Below, piece after piece: positions 7,909 through 16,435 of a stretch of DNA of 64,000 bases. The first letter of the stretch is position 1; each line of letters opens with the position of its first letter. The translations under genes and the position numbers were made by a program. The stretch comes from an uncultured Alphaproteobacteria bacterium (GTDB taxonomy: Bacteria; Pseudomonadota; Alphaproteobacteria; HIMB59; GCA-002718135), in the NCBI GenBank assembly GCA_902597015.1, contig CACJWQ010000005.1, positions 1 through 64,000 of the forward strand, in the 5' to 3' direction. A model generated the notes under the pieces. It did no database searches and was not told where the DNA came from. It saw nothing but the letters and a program-made list of their open reading frames with translations.

Positions 7909-8367
7909 TTATTTATCGATTATCCAAACGGTTCCATCTGGTTTAATAACACCTTTTGTTAAAATAAAATTACAGTAAGGTCGTCTTTCACTTGTTGTAA
8001 TATATGCATAGGTTGATCTTGATTGCTTATAAAATTCTTGTCTTTCGTATGAACCAATTTTCCAATGATCTCCTGATACTTCCTTAATTGCACCAATTAC
8101 TTCTTTGTTCGCATCATTAATTTCATCTGGTTGATTATCAACTTCCATTCGGTAAACAGCTGAGTCTACGAAACTATCCAATGGAAAAACAGATAAAACA
8201 GCTCTCATGACAGTTGTCATATCAAGTCCATCTAATCGGTGAACTCTATTGTGGTTCGAATGAGCAGGATAGTTAATATCGGATATAACAAGTCTATCAC
8301 CATGACCCATTTCGCGTAGTGTTTTTAATATATCAGGACTTAAAATAGGATCGACATTAATTAACAT
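7909..8367 (-). CDS. RbsD/FucU-family sugar mutarotase
   Basis: A 152-residue RbsD/FucU-family protein, closer in appearance to FucU. These enzymes speed the interconversion of sugar anomers and ring forms (ribopyranose or fucose) so that the kinase receives its preferred form. Supporting segments are ILKTLREMGHGDRLVISDINYPA (the catalytic His and Asp near residues 22-29), HRLDG near 43, and the C-terminal TSERRPYCNFILTKGVI. It lies two bases upstream of the ribokinase-family gene and 12 bases downstream of the ALDH gene. The operon contains no fucose isomerase, kinase or aldolase, so a role with ribose or deoxyribose is more likely than with fucose. Confidence 0.88.
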   Translation of the reverse strand: MLINVDPILSPDILKTLREMGHGDRLVISDINYPAHSNHNRVHRLDGLDMTTVMRAVLSVFPLDSFVDSAVYRMEVDNQPDEINDANKEVIGAIKEVSGDHWKIGSYERQEFYKQSRSTYAYITTSERRPYCNFILTKGVIKPDGTVWIIDK

Positions 8368-8379
8368 ATTTTTAGTATA

Positions 8380-10740
8380 TCACTCTCCGTATGGGATCCA
8401 AATATTTTTTACTTGTGTACTTTGATATAAAAACTCTTCTAAGAAATGTTCTTCTTTCGAAGACCAATCAAGATTTTTTGATTGTGGACACCAACTTCTT
8501 TTCAAATTTGATGTTGTACTTTGAATAACTTTTAAACGCTCATTCTTATTTTCACTAAAATACCAAATACCATCGATATTTTCATGTTCTGCTAAGATTT
8601 TATTCAAACTATTTTGTTTAGTTGTGAGAATGTTAATATAGCCTGCTGGAACATCAGAAGTTTCAAGTAATTGATACAATTCTGTTGCTAAAAGAGACGT
8701 CTTTTGTCCTGGAACAATAATACTAGCATTTCCTGCTGCAAAATTTGATCCTAATGTAGTTATTAAACTTAATAGTGGATAATCATCATTTAAAATATTT
8801 GCAATAACGCCTATCGGTTCTTTAACAGCTAGTGTTAAACCTCTTATAGGAGGATTATGTATAGAGCCTTCAAATTTATCAGCCATAGCACCGTAATAAA
8901 ATAATCTTTCAATTGATTGATCAAATTCTTTTTCGGCATCTTTTTGTGAAATACCAATTAAAGAAGACAGCAAACTAGAAAAGGTATTTTTTCGATCTTG
9001 TAAATTTTCAGCTAAGTAATAAAGAATTTGAGCTCTATTAAAATTAGTGGAAGATTTGCCAACTGCTTTAGATGCAACCTCAACGGTATCTCTTACATCT
9101 TTGCGATTTGCATTTGGAACATCACAAATAAAATTATTTTGAGCATCATAAGAAGAAAAGGAGTAACCACTATCAGGTCTTTTTTGCTTCCCTCCGATAT
9201 ATAATTTTGGTGTTCTATCGATAGCATTAGATGATTGACCATTAGATGATTTTTTTCCTCTTTTTGACTTAGAAAGAGGAAGTGATAATTTTGAATATGC
9301 TCTTATACCTTCTGAGCCACCTTCTCTTCCAAAACCACTTTCTTTGTAACCGCCAAAACCACACGCAGCATCAAATAAGTTTGTAGAATTTATCCAGATC
9401 ACTCCAGCTTTTACTTTTGGAGCAATATCTAAAGCTAAGTTAATATTTTCAGACCAAATACTTGCCGCAAGTCCGTATGGAGTATTATTGGCAATGGTTA
9501 CAGCTTCACTAGGTGTTCTAAATGTCATCGTTGTTAAAACTGGTCCAAATATTTCAACTTGAGCAATAAAAGATGACGGTGTTACGTTTGTAAATAAAGA
9601 TGGAGGATAAAATAGACCATTTGTTGGACATGACCATGAAGGTTGCCATAATTTGTTTCCATCTTTTTGCGCTTTATTTACTAAAGAATTAATTTTTTTA
9701 AGTTGAACAGGTGCAACTATAGCGCCGATATCAATTGACTTATCTAATGGATCACCAACACGAAGTTTTTCCATTCTTTTCTTAAGTTTTTGGATAAATT
9801 TTTTCTCAATACTTTCTTGTACTAAGAGCCTTGAGCCTGCACAACATACTTGGCCTTGATTAAACCAAATCGCATCAACAACACCTTCTACAGCACTATC
9901 TAAATCAGCATCTTCAAAAACAATAAAAGGAGATTTACCCCCAAGTTCCATTGTCATTTTTTTATCTGGATTAGTATTTGTTTGAATTATTTTTTTGCCA
10001 ACTTCAGTTGACCCAGTAAAAGCAATTTTTTTAACATCTTTATGTGATGTTATATGTTCACCAGTAGAGCCATCTCCCGTAATAATATTAATCACACCTT
10101 GAGGAATTTTAGCTTTTTGACAAAGTTCAGCAAAATAAAGCGCTGTTAAAGAAGTATATTCTGCAGGCTTTAACACTACTGTATTTCCAAGAGCAATAGC
10201 AGGAGCAATTTTCCATGCTAACATTAATAATGGAAAGTTCCAGGGTATAATTTGCCCAACAACACCAATAGAGTTATCAGAATTATTTGTATTCCTTGCA
10301 GCCCATCCAGCATGATAATAAAAATGTCTAGCAACAAGTGGAATATCTATATCTCTTGTTTCTCTTATAGGCTTACCATTATCAATGGTCTCTAAAACAG
10401 AAATAAACCTTGAATTTTTTTGTATGAGACGTGCAAGGGCATATAAATATTTTGATCGATCAAACGATGAAAATTTCGACCATTTGACATGAGCTTTTTT
10501 GGCAGCACTAACAGCAGCATTTATATCTTTTTTTGAAGCAACAGACAATGTTGCTATTTTTTTATTTGTAGAAGGGTTAATTATATTTAATTTTTTTGAG
10601 CTAGACGATTTTACAAATTTACCATTAATAAAATGATTATTTGGATTTTTTAAATTTTTTATCCAACTATTAACTTCTTTGCTGTCTTCTGGTGCTGGCC
10701 CATAAGATATATTTTGAAAATTTTTAATAACTTTATCCAT
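8380..10740 (-). CDS. ALDH16-type two-domain aldehyde dehydrogenase
   Basis: A 786-residue protein with a complete aldehyde dehydrogenase domain (about 35-485) followed by a degenerate second ALDH-like domain (about 510-786). In the first, the general base lies in TMELGGKSP (E265) and the nucleophile in NQGQVCCAGSR (C299), with IPWNFP near 165 and FTGSTEVG near 241. The second keeps a Rossmann-like GVIANILNDDYPLL and GNASIIVPGQKTS but has no nucleophile cysteine motif. This architecture matches the ALDH16 family, in which bacterial members are active while animal ALDH16A1 has lost the cysteine. Its place between deoC and the sugar genes suggests oxidation of the acetaldehyde released by DeoC to acetate. 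Substrate is inferred. Confidence 0.9.
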   Translation of the reverse strand: MDKVIKNFQNISYGPAPEDSKEVNSWIKNLKNPNNHFINGKFVKSSSSKKLNIINPSTNKKIATLSVASKKDINAAVSAAKKAHVKWSKFSSFDRSKYLYALARLIQKNSRFISVLETIDNGKPIRETRDIDIPLVARHFYYHAGWAARNTNNSDNSIGVVGQIIPWNFPLLMLAWKIAPAIALGNTVVLKPAEYTSLTALYFAELCQKAKIPQGVINIITGDGSTGEHITSHKDVKKIAFTGSTEVGKKIIQTNTNPDKKMTMELGGKSPFIVFEDADLDSAVEGVVDAIWFNQGQVCCAGSRLLVQESIEKKFIQKLKKRMEKLRVGDPLDKSIDIGAIVAPVQLKKINSLVNKAQKDGNKLWQPSWSCPTNGLFYPPSLFTNVTPSSFIAQVEIFGPVLTTMTFRTPSEAVTIANNTPYGLAASIWSENINLALDIAPKVKAGVIWINSTNLFDAACGFGGYKESGFGREGGSEGIRAYSKLSLPLSKSKRGKKSSNGQSSNAIDRTPKLYIGGKQKRPDSGYSFSSYDAQNNFICDVPNANRKDVRDTVEVASKAVGKSSTNFNRAQILYYLAENLQDRKNTFSSLLSSLIGISQKDAEKEFDQSIERLFYYGAMADKFEGSIHNPPIRGLTLAVKEPIGVIANILNDDYPLLSLITTLGSNFAAGNASIIVPGQKTSLLATELYQLLETSDVPAGYINILTTKQNSLNKILAEHENIDGIWYFSENKNERLKVIQSTTSNLKRSWCPQSKNLDWSSKEEHFLEEFLYQSTQVKNIWIPYGE

Positions 10741-10741
10741 A

Positions 10742-11689
10742 TTATCCTATTGCAAGTTTCTCTTTATTTGCATACCTGCCACTAGTGTAGTGATAGAGTT
10801 GTCTTTCTATATCAATTAATAAACTAGAGGCACCAATTCGCAATAATTTAGGATTAACCCATTCAAATCCTAGTTCTTCAGCAACCAATATTAAAAATTC
10901 TAAAACAGATTTTGCTGTTGATATTCCACCTGCAGGTTTAAAACCAATCTTTTTTCCAGTTTTTGTATAAAAATCTCTAATCATTCTCAACATGACAAGA
11001 CTATTATTTAAGTTAGCATTTATACTTTCTTTTCCTGTTGATGTTTTAATAAAATCGGCACCAGCCATCATACAAACTAAAGATGCCTTTGCTACATTTC
11101 GAAGAGTCTCAAGATCACCAACACCAAGAATAGCTTTAATTTTTGTTTTACCTGCAGTTTCTTTAAAACTGCGAACCTCATCATATAATTTTTTCCAATT
11201 ATTTTGAAGAACGTATCCTCTATTGATAACAATATCGATTTCATCAGCACCATCTTTAATAGAGTCAGAAATTTCTTTTTTTCTAGTCGTATAAGATGAT
11301 AGACCTGCAGGAAAACCTGTAGAAACTGCCGCAATTGGGAGTTTGTTTTGAATTAGTTTTGTACAATCTTTTATTAGATGATGATAGACACATACAGCTC
11401 CTACTCTTACTGCATTATTTTCTATTCCTAAATCCTGAAGAATATAATCATCAATCGGATTAAGAGCTTTATTGCAAAGTCTTTCAACTTTTCCAAAAGT
11501 GTCGTCACCACTTAGTGTAGTGAGATCAATCAAAGTAATAGCTTTTAACAACCAAGCAACTTGAAATTCCTTTTTTACAGTTCTTCTTTTAGTTAAGGTA
11601 GATGTTCGACGCTCTACAGCACTCAAATTAATTTGCGTATTGTTGACCCAGCTTGTATCTAAGGTATAAAATGTTTTCTTTGTCATCAA
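10742..11689 (-). CDS. deoC: Deoxyribose-phosphate aldolase, animal DERA-like
   Basis: A 315-residue class I aldolase that cleaves 2-deoxyribose 5-phosphate to glyceraldehyde 3-phosphate and acetaldehyde. Markers are IDLTTLSGDDT near residue 54, DGADEIDIVINRGYVL near 160, the Schiff-base segment ADFIKTSTGKE near 222 and IGFKPAGGIS near 257. At 315 residues with an N-terminal RRTVKKEFQVAWLLKA segment and a C-terminal IDIERQLYHYTSGRYA, it looks like the long animal DERA type rather than the roughly 259-residue E. coli form. The start has two adjacent ATG codons. It is one base downstream of gpsA and one base upstream of the ALDH16 gene. Confidence 0.95.
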   Translation of the reverse strand: MMTKKTFYTLDTSWVNNTQINLSAVERRTSTLTKRRTVKKEFQVAWLLKAITLIDLTTLSGDDTFGKVERLCNKALNPIDDYILQDLGIENNAVRVGAVCVYHHLIKDCTKLIQNKLPIAAVSTGFPAGLSSYTTRKKEISDSIKDGADEIDIVINRGYVLQNNWKKLYDEVRSFKETAGKTKIKAILGVGDLETLRNVAKASLVCMMAGADFIKTSTGKESINANLNNSLVMLRMIRDFYTKTGKKIGFKPAGGISTAKSVLEFLILVAEELGFEWVNPKLLRIGASSLLIDIERQLYHYTSGRYANKEKLAIG

Positions 11690-11690
11690 A

Positions 11691-12671
11691 TTAAATTTTC
11701 TCTTCTGTTATTGGTCTACTCAGTAAATTACTTAGTTCTTCTTTTAAATCATGTTGTTTATAAAGTATATTGTATACAGACTCCATAATTGGCATATCAA
11801 TATTTTTTTTCTGTGAAATATTATAGACTGCTTTAACTGTATAATAACCCTCTGTTACTTCTTGCGATTTTAAAAGATCTAAAAAATTATCATATTTTGA
11901 AGAAGCTAATTTAATACCAAACTGTGTATTACGAGAATTTTTAGAGCTACATGTTAAAATTAGATCACCAAGCCCGGATAAACCAAATAGTGTATTTTTA
12001 TCAGCTTTAAATTTTTTTGCGTATCTTGTCATTTCTGCAAAAGATCTTGAAATGAGTGCACTTTTAGCATTTTCGCCTAAATTCAATCCTTCTGCAACAC
12101 CGGCTGCTATCGCATATATATTCTTTAACGCACCACCTATTTGCGTTCCGATTAAATCATTTGAATAATAAATTCTAAATTCTTTGTTAGGTATAAGTTT
12201 AGAAATATTCTCAAAATCTTTTTTATCTTTTGTTGCAAGTGTCACTGCAGTTGGTAAACTTTGAGATACTTCATTTGAAAAAGATGGGCCTGATAAAATA
12301 CTAATTGATTTAAACGGCATCATTTCTTGAAATACATCTGTTAAAAATTTTGATGACGATATTTCAATCCCTTTAGAACATATAATAATATGATGATTTT
12401 TATTATGTAATGATGAATCCTTAATCACCTCCCTGATGTTTTGTGCAGGTAATGTTATAAATAAAAATTTAACATTTCTAATTTCTTTTAAAGAAGTAGT
12501 AGCAGTGACATTTTCATTAAATGAGCTGTATTTTAATTTTGGATTAATTTTATGTTCATTTATTGATTTAACAATTTTTTCATCTCGACCATAAATGATA
12601 ACTTTATTATTACTTAATACTCGGGCAAGTGCACTCCCCCAAACTCCTCCGCCTAAAATTCCAATTGTCAT
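11691..12671 (-). CDS. gpsA: Glycerol-3-phosphate dehydrogenase [NAD(P)+]
   Basis: A 326-residue GpsA, which reduces dihydroxyacetone phosphate to sn-glycerol 3-phosphate for phospholipid synthesis. The N-terminal dinucleotide fold MTIGILGGGVWGSALA, the substrate motif LSGPSFSNEV near residue 132, the catalytic lysine region GGALKNIYAIAAGV near 180 and GLSGLGDLILTCSS near 233 are clear. I start at the ATG at 12671; an upstream in-frame TTG at 12698 would add nine basic residues before the nucleotide fold and is less likely. It is the first gene of the long minus-strand operon, diverging from the Liv binding-protein gene across 150 bases. Confidence 0.96.
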   Translation of the reverse strand: MTIGILGGGVWGSALARVLSNNKVIIYGRDEKIVKSINEHKINPKLKYSSFNENVTATTSLKEIRNVKFLFITLPAQNIREVIKDSSLHNKNHHIIICSKGIEISSSKFLTDVFQEMMPFKSISILSGPSFSNEVSQSLPTAVTLATKDKKDFENISKLIPNKEFRIYYSNDLIGTQIGGALKNIYAIAAGVAEGLNLGENAKSALISRSFAEMTRYAKKFKADKNTLFGLSGLGDLILTCSSKNSRNTQFGIKLASSKYDNFLDLLKSQEVTEGYYTVKAVYNISQKKNIDMPIMESVYNILYKQHDLKEELSNLLSRPITEEKI

Positions 12672-12766
12672 ACGTTTGATCTTTATCCGGTGAGTCAAAT
12701 GAAGTCAATTTATGGTTTTTGGCTAAAATCTTAGGTATTTTTATGAAAAAACTGCATGATTGATTT

Positions 12767-12796
12767 TTGGAACTAGTATATGAGGTAGCCTATATA
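12767..12796 (+). promoter_or_regulatory. Putative sigma-70 promoter of the Liv binding-protein gene
   Basis: TTGGAA at 12767-12772 and TATATA at 12791-12796 are separated by 18 bases, a good fit to a housekeeping promoter. Transcription would start near 12803, leaving a leader of about 20 bases that contains a strong GGAGG ribosome binding site at 12813-12817, five bases ahead of the ATG at 12822. This is the strongest combination of promoter and ribosome binding site noticed in the window. It is predicted from pattern only. Confidence 0.45.
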
Positions 12797-12821
12797 AAAA
12801 GTATACTTTTTTGGAGGAAAT

Positions 12822-14003
12822 ATGAAAAAATTACTTCTAGCTGTTATTGTAAGTTTGTCGACTGTAACGACTGCTGCATTAGCAGAAATTAAAGTAGGAA
12901 TTATTCTTGGTTTTACAGGACCAATTGAATCTTTAACTCCTGCTATGAGAGATGGTGCTAGAATGGCATTTGATGAGGCATCAAACTCTGGAAATCTTTT
13001 AGGTGGTGAATCAATTACTATCTTAGAAGCTGACTCAACTTGTGTAGACTCTGCTGCTGCAACTGCTGCTGCTGAGGATCTAGTTGCACAAGGTGTAACT
13101 GCTATTATGGGTGCAGACTGTTCAGGTGTAACAGGTGCGATTAATGCAAACGTTGCAGTACCAAATGGTATTTTGATGGTATCTCCATCTGCAACTTCAC
13201 CAGGTTTAAGTAAAGTTCCTGATAATGGAACTTTTTGGCGTACTGCCCCATCTGATGCAAAAGGTGGTCAAGTTCTAGCTAAACTTGCTTTAAGCAGAGG
13301 AATTGAAAGTATAGCTGTAACGTATACTAACAATGACTACGGAAAAGGTTTAGCTGAAGTATTTGAAGCTTCATTTGCTCGTGGTGGCGGAACTATTACA
13401 GCATCAGCTGCACACGAAGATGGTAAAGCGGATTATTCATCAGAAGTTGGTGTTCTTGCATCAGCTGGTGGAGACGCTCTATTAGTAATTGGTTATATTG
13501 ATGATGGTGGAAAAGGTATGATCGAAGCATCTCTAGATTCAGGTGCGTTTGACACTTTTGTTCTTTCTGATGGTATGATTGGTCAATCAATTGTTGATAA
13601 TATCGGTGCTGATCTTGAAGGATCATTTGGTTCAATGCCAGGTGCAATTTCAAAAGGTTCAGCTAAGTTCGGAGAACTAGCAGCTGCAAATGGCATGGAC
13701 GGAAGTGCTCCATATGTTGGAGAGTCTTATGATGCTGCAGCAATTATTGCTCTTGCAATTCAAGCTGGTGGATCTGCTGATAAGCAATCAATCTTAAACA
13801 ATATTGCTAAAGTATCTAACGCTCCAGGTATTGTAATTAACCCTGGTCAATTATCATACGGCTTACAAATGTTAGCTGCTGGTAAAGATATTGATTACCA
13901 AGGTGCAACAGACGTAGAATTTAATGCGTTTGGTGATGCAGCTGGTGCGTTTAAAGAGTTAGAAGTTAGTGGTGGCGAATTCGTTACTGTTGGCGCTCTT
14001 TAA
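12822..14003 (+). CDS. livK: Liv-type ABC transporter substrate-binding protein
   Basis: A 393-residue periplasmic binding protein of the branched-chain amino-acid (Peripla_BP_6) class. A signal peptide is obvious (MKKLLLAVIVSLSTVTTAALA, cleaved near residue 21). The mature protein begins EIKVGIILGFTGPIESLTP, has MGADCSGVTGAINANV and VSPSATSPGLS near residues 105-130, and YTNNDYGKGLAEVFE near 169, all typical of LivJ/K-like folds. Its own promoter, GGAGG site and hairpin terminator suggest high, separate expression, as expected for a binding protein made in excess over its permease. The matching permease and ATPase genes livG-livF-livH-livM converge on it from the other strand. The ligand (branched-chain or another amino acid or amide) is not determined by sequence. 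Confidence 0.93.
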   Translation: MKKLLLAVIVSLSTVTTAALAEIKVGIILGFTGPIESLTPAMRDGARMAFDEASNSGNLLGGESITILEADSTCVDSAAATAAAEDLVAQGVTAIMGADCSGVTGAINANVAVPNGILMVSPSATSPGLSKVPDNGTFWRTAPSDAKGGQVLAKLALSRGIESIAVTYTNNDYGKGLAEVFEASFARGGGTITASAAHEDGKADYSSEVGVLASAGGDALLVIGYIDDGGKGMIEASLDSGAFDTFVLSDGMIGQSIVDNIGADLEGSFGSMPGAISKGSAKFGELAAANGMDGSAPYVGESYDAAAIIALAIQAGGSADKQSILNNIAKVSNAPGIVINPGQLSYGLQMLAAGKDIDYQGATDVEFNAFGDAAGAFKELEVSGGEFVTVGAL

Positions 14004-14025
14004 TAATTAAAAATTATTTTAATTT

Positions 14026-14052
14026 AACCCCAGCTTTTAGCTGGGGTTTTTT
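14026..14052 (+). terminator. Factor-independent terminator after livK
   Basis: A nine-base stem AACCCCAGC (14026-14034) pairs with GCTGGGGTT (14040-14048) around a five-base loop and runs into six T residues (14047-14052). It lies 23 bases after the livK stop. The T-run overlaps the stop codon of the convergent livM gene, so the same hairpin may limit read-through in both directions. It is the only convincing terminator at a convergent gene pair in the window. Confidence 0.9.
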
Positions 14053-15424
14053 ATGAGTGCCTAACTTTCTCCGGTATAATTCCCTTCGGTCTATATCGTA
14101 AAATTAATAACAAAATTAAACCCATAAATAGGTATCTAAAGTAAGGAACACTATCAAGTAAATGTAATTTTAAAGCATTTGTTGGCTCTAATCCTATAGT
14201 AAGTTGATTAATAATAAATGTTGTAATTGGTGCTGCCTCAATCCAAGAAAACCATATCACAAAACCACCAAATATAGCGCCTAAATTATTTCCACTACCA
14301 CCTACAATAACCATAATCCAAATAATAAAAGTGAAACGAAGTGGTCGATATCCTGAAGGAGTAAATAATCCATCCAGAGTGACAAGCATTGCACCAGCAA
14401 CACCTACAATTGCAGCTCCTATGACAAAAATAATTAAATGTTGTTTCACAACATCTTTGCCCATAGCATTTGCAGCTGTTTCGTTATCTCTGATAGCTCT
14501 CATCATCCTTCCCCAAGGAGATAATTGAGCTTTGTTGGCAAAATAAAAAATTATTAACATAACAATCAGAAATAAAATCGCGTAAGATAATTTTACAAAA
14601 ATTCCCGAGCCATCAATAATAAGATTGTTTAATACTTGTTGTCTATCAGTTACATCAATAATATTATTTAACTTTGACGAGTTTAGATAAGTAACCAAGT
14701 TTATAAACCAATCTGCGTTTTGTAAATCAATTTCATAAGGAACTGGTCTTTTTAAACCAATTACATTTTTTACGCCTCTAGATAACCATTCTTCATGTTT
14801 TAAAACACTAACAACTATTTCTGAAATACCAAGAGTTACAATAGCAAGATAATCTGATCGTAATCCAAGAGCTACTTTACCAATTACAAATGCAACACCT
14901 GCAGCAAATAAACCTCCTACTATCCAAGAAAAAATTATTGGTAGTCCAAGACCGCCTAAAAATCCTGCTATTGCTGGATTAACATCCTCAATATTATGTG
15001 TGGCGTTTAAATAAAAGTGTCTGATAATTAAAATACCAAAGAAAATTATGAGAGAATTTAAAATATACTTATTTCTTTTTTGGATTACCGTTTTATTAAT
15101 ATACATTACAGCTATTACTAATATGACAAGCAAAGCAAAACTAATACCTAGTCCTCTACCTCCAGCCTGCCATGACTCGGCAATGGGAGGATAAGAAACA
15201 AGCACAGCTGCTAATCCACCCATGGCAAGAAAACCCATTACACCAAAATTAATTACTCCTGCATAACCCCAAGAAATATTAACTCCCATAGTCATTATTG
15301 CTGAAATAATGCACATGTTTAAAATTACTAAACTTACTGACCATCCTTGAATAAAACCTACAAAAATAAATAAGGAGATCATGATTGTAATAGCTAACCA
15401 TTCATATCTTTCAAACTTCATCAT
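14051..15424 (-). CDS. livM: Branched-chain amino-acid ABC transporter permease LivM
   Basis: A 457-residue inner-membrane permease of the LivM type. Multiple hydrophobic helices are present, with the family motifs GVNISWGYAGVINFGVMGFLAMGG (first half, near residues 47-70), GLRSDYLAIVTLGISEIV near 187 and the conserved cytoplasmic loop SPWGRMMRAIRDNETAANAMGKD near 310, which contacts the ATPases. It is longer than E. coli LivM because of an extra segment between the third and fourth helices (about 100-150). It overlaps livH by four bases and ends in the livK terminator T-run. Confidence 0.95.
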   Translation of the reverse strand: MMKFERYEWLAITIMISLFIFVGFIQGWSVSLVILNMCIISAIMTMGVNISWGYAGVINFGVMGFLAMGGLAAVLVSYPPIAESWQAGGRGLGISFALLVILVIAVMYINKTVIQKRNKYILNSLIIFFGILIIRHFYLNATHNIEDVNPAIAGFLGGLGLPIIFSWIVGGLFAAGVAFVIGKVALGLRSDYLAIVTLGISEIVVSVLKHEEWLSRGVKNVIGLKRPVPYEIDLQNADWFINLVTYLNSSKLNNIIDVTDRQQVLNNLIIDGSGIFVKLSYAILFLIVMLIIFYFANKAQLSPWGRMMRAIRDNETAANAMGKDVVKQHLIIFVIGAAIVGVAGAMLVTLDGLFTPSGYRPLRFTFIIWIMVIVGGSGNNLGAIFGGFVIWFSWIEAAPITTFIINQLTIGLEPTNALKLHLLDSVPYFRYLFMGLILLLILRYRPKGIIPEKVRHS

Positions 15425-16434
15425 AAGACTCTTCCCTTAAATATGCCTGATGGTCTAATCAATAAAACTATAACTAAAATTGAAAACGATACAGCAAATT
15501 TATAATCTGTTGAAAGTAATTGTACTAGACCTGTTGGTTCTATAAAACTTGGAAGTAGATAGACAAAGAATTTTTTATAAGCATACGTGACCATAATTTC
15601 TGAAAATGCAATGACATAACCGCCTACTACAGCTCCAAAAGGACTGCCAATGCCTCCGACAATTGCTGATGCAAATATTGGCAAGACTAAATTGAGATAA
15701 ATAATTGGCTTATAACTTTTATCTAAACCATATAGTGTTCCCGCAACACAAGCTAAGACACCTACAATAATCCAGGTAGTAAAAACTACTCTATCAGGAT
15801 TAATACCAGACAATAATGCTAAATCTTCATTATCAGAAAATGCTCTCATTGATTTTCCAGTTTTTGTTTTTTGCAAAAACCAAAAAGTAAAAGCTAAAAG
15901 TAAAATAGTAATTAATATTGTGATAACTTGAGAAGATTTTAATGCTAACCCTTCATTCAAACCTGTCATTACTTTAAACTGTTTCGCTTTCATTATAAAT
16001 TTCTGTCCATCAGAAAATTTTATAGTTTCTGTTCCAATTATAATTCTTATTATTGCATTTATTACGAACATAACCCCTATTGAAACCATTGCTAAAACAA
16101 CAGGAACACTTTTTTGGTATCTGTAATATTGAAAAACAAATTTATCAGAAATAATGCATAAAATAATTGTTGCTATTATTCCTATAGGTAAAGCTAACAA
16201 GGCAGTTGGCAGAATACCTAAACCAATATTTTGTGATTGAAAAAACCAGGTAAATAAAATTGTTATCATTGCTCCAAATGACATGATTTCACCATGTGCA
16301 AAATTTGCAAATCGAAGTATGGCATAAACGAATGTAACTCCAAGTGCTCCAAGTGCAAGTTGAGAGCCATAAGAAATGCCTGGAATGATAATAAAATTTA
16401 GAAGTACAATTATAGAATTTAGAAAATCAATCAT
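15421..16434 (-). CDS. livH: Branched-chain amino-acid ABC transporter permease LivH
   Basis: A 337-residue LivH-type permease, partner of LivM. It has about eight transmembrane segments, the N-terminal YAILRFANFAHGEIMSFGA motif near residue 38 and the cytoplasmic coupling loop KTGKSMRAFSDNEDLALLSGI near 192. FASAIVGGIGSPFGAVVGGY near 255 is also typical. A strong AGGAGG lies seven bases ahead of the ATG and is encoded within the final Gly-Gly codons of livF, so translation of the two is linked. Confidence 0.95.
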   Translation of the reverse strand: MIDFLNSIIVLLNFIIIPGISYGSQLALGALGVTFVYAILRFANFAHGEIMSFGAMITILFTWFFQSQNIGLGILPTALLALPIGIIATIILCIISDKFVFQYYRYQKSVPVVLAMVSIGVMFVINAIIRIIIGTETIKFSDGQKFIMKAKQFKVMTGLNEGLALKSSQVITILITILLLAFTFWFLQKTKTGKSMRAFSDNEDLALLSGINPDRVVFTTWIIVGVLACVAGTLYGLDKSYKPIIYLNLVLPIFASAIVGGIGSPFGAVVGGYVIAFSEIMVTYAYKKFFVYLLPSFIEPTGLVQLLSTDYKFAVSFSILVIVLLIRPSGIFKGRVL

Positions 16435-16435
16435 T

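Noticed and set aside
8380..9230. Second half of the ALDH protein considered a pseudogene fusion or frameshift
   Set aside because: The frame is uninterrupted and the degenerate second domain is the normal ALDH16 architecture.
11092..11334. 80-codon minus-strand frame overlapping deoC
   Set aside because: Alternative frame of deoC, without recognisable domain content.
13396..13653. 85-codon minus-strand frame inside livK
   Set aside because: Antisense shadow of a well-supported gene, with a Gln/His-rich composition arising from its codon use.
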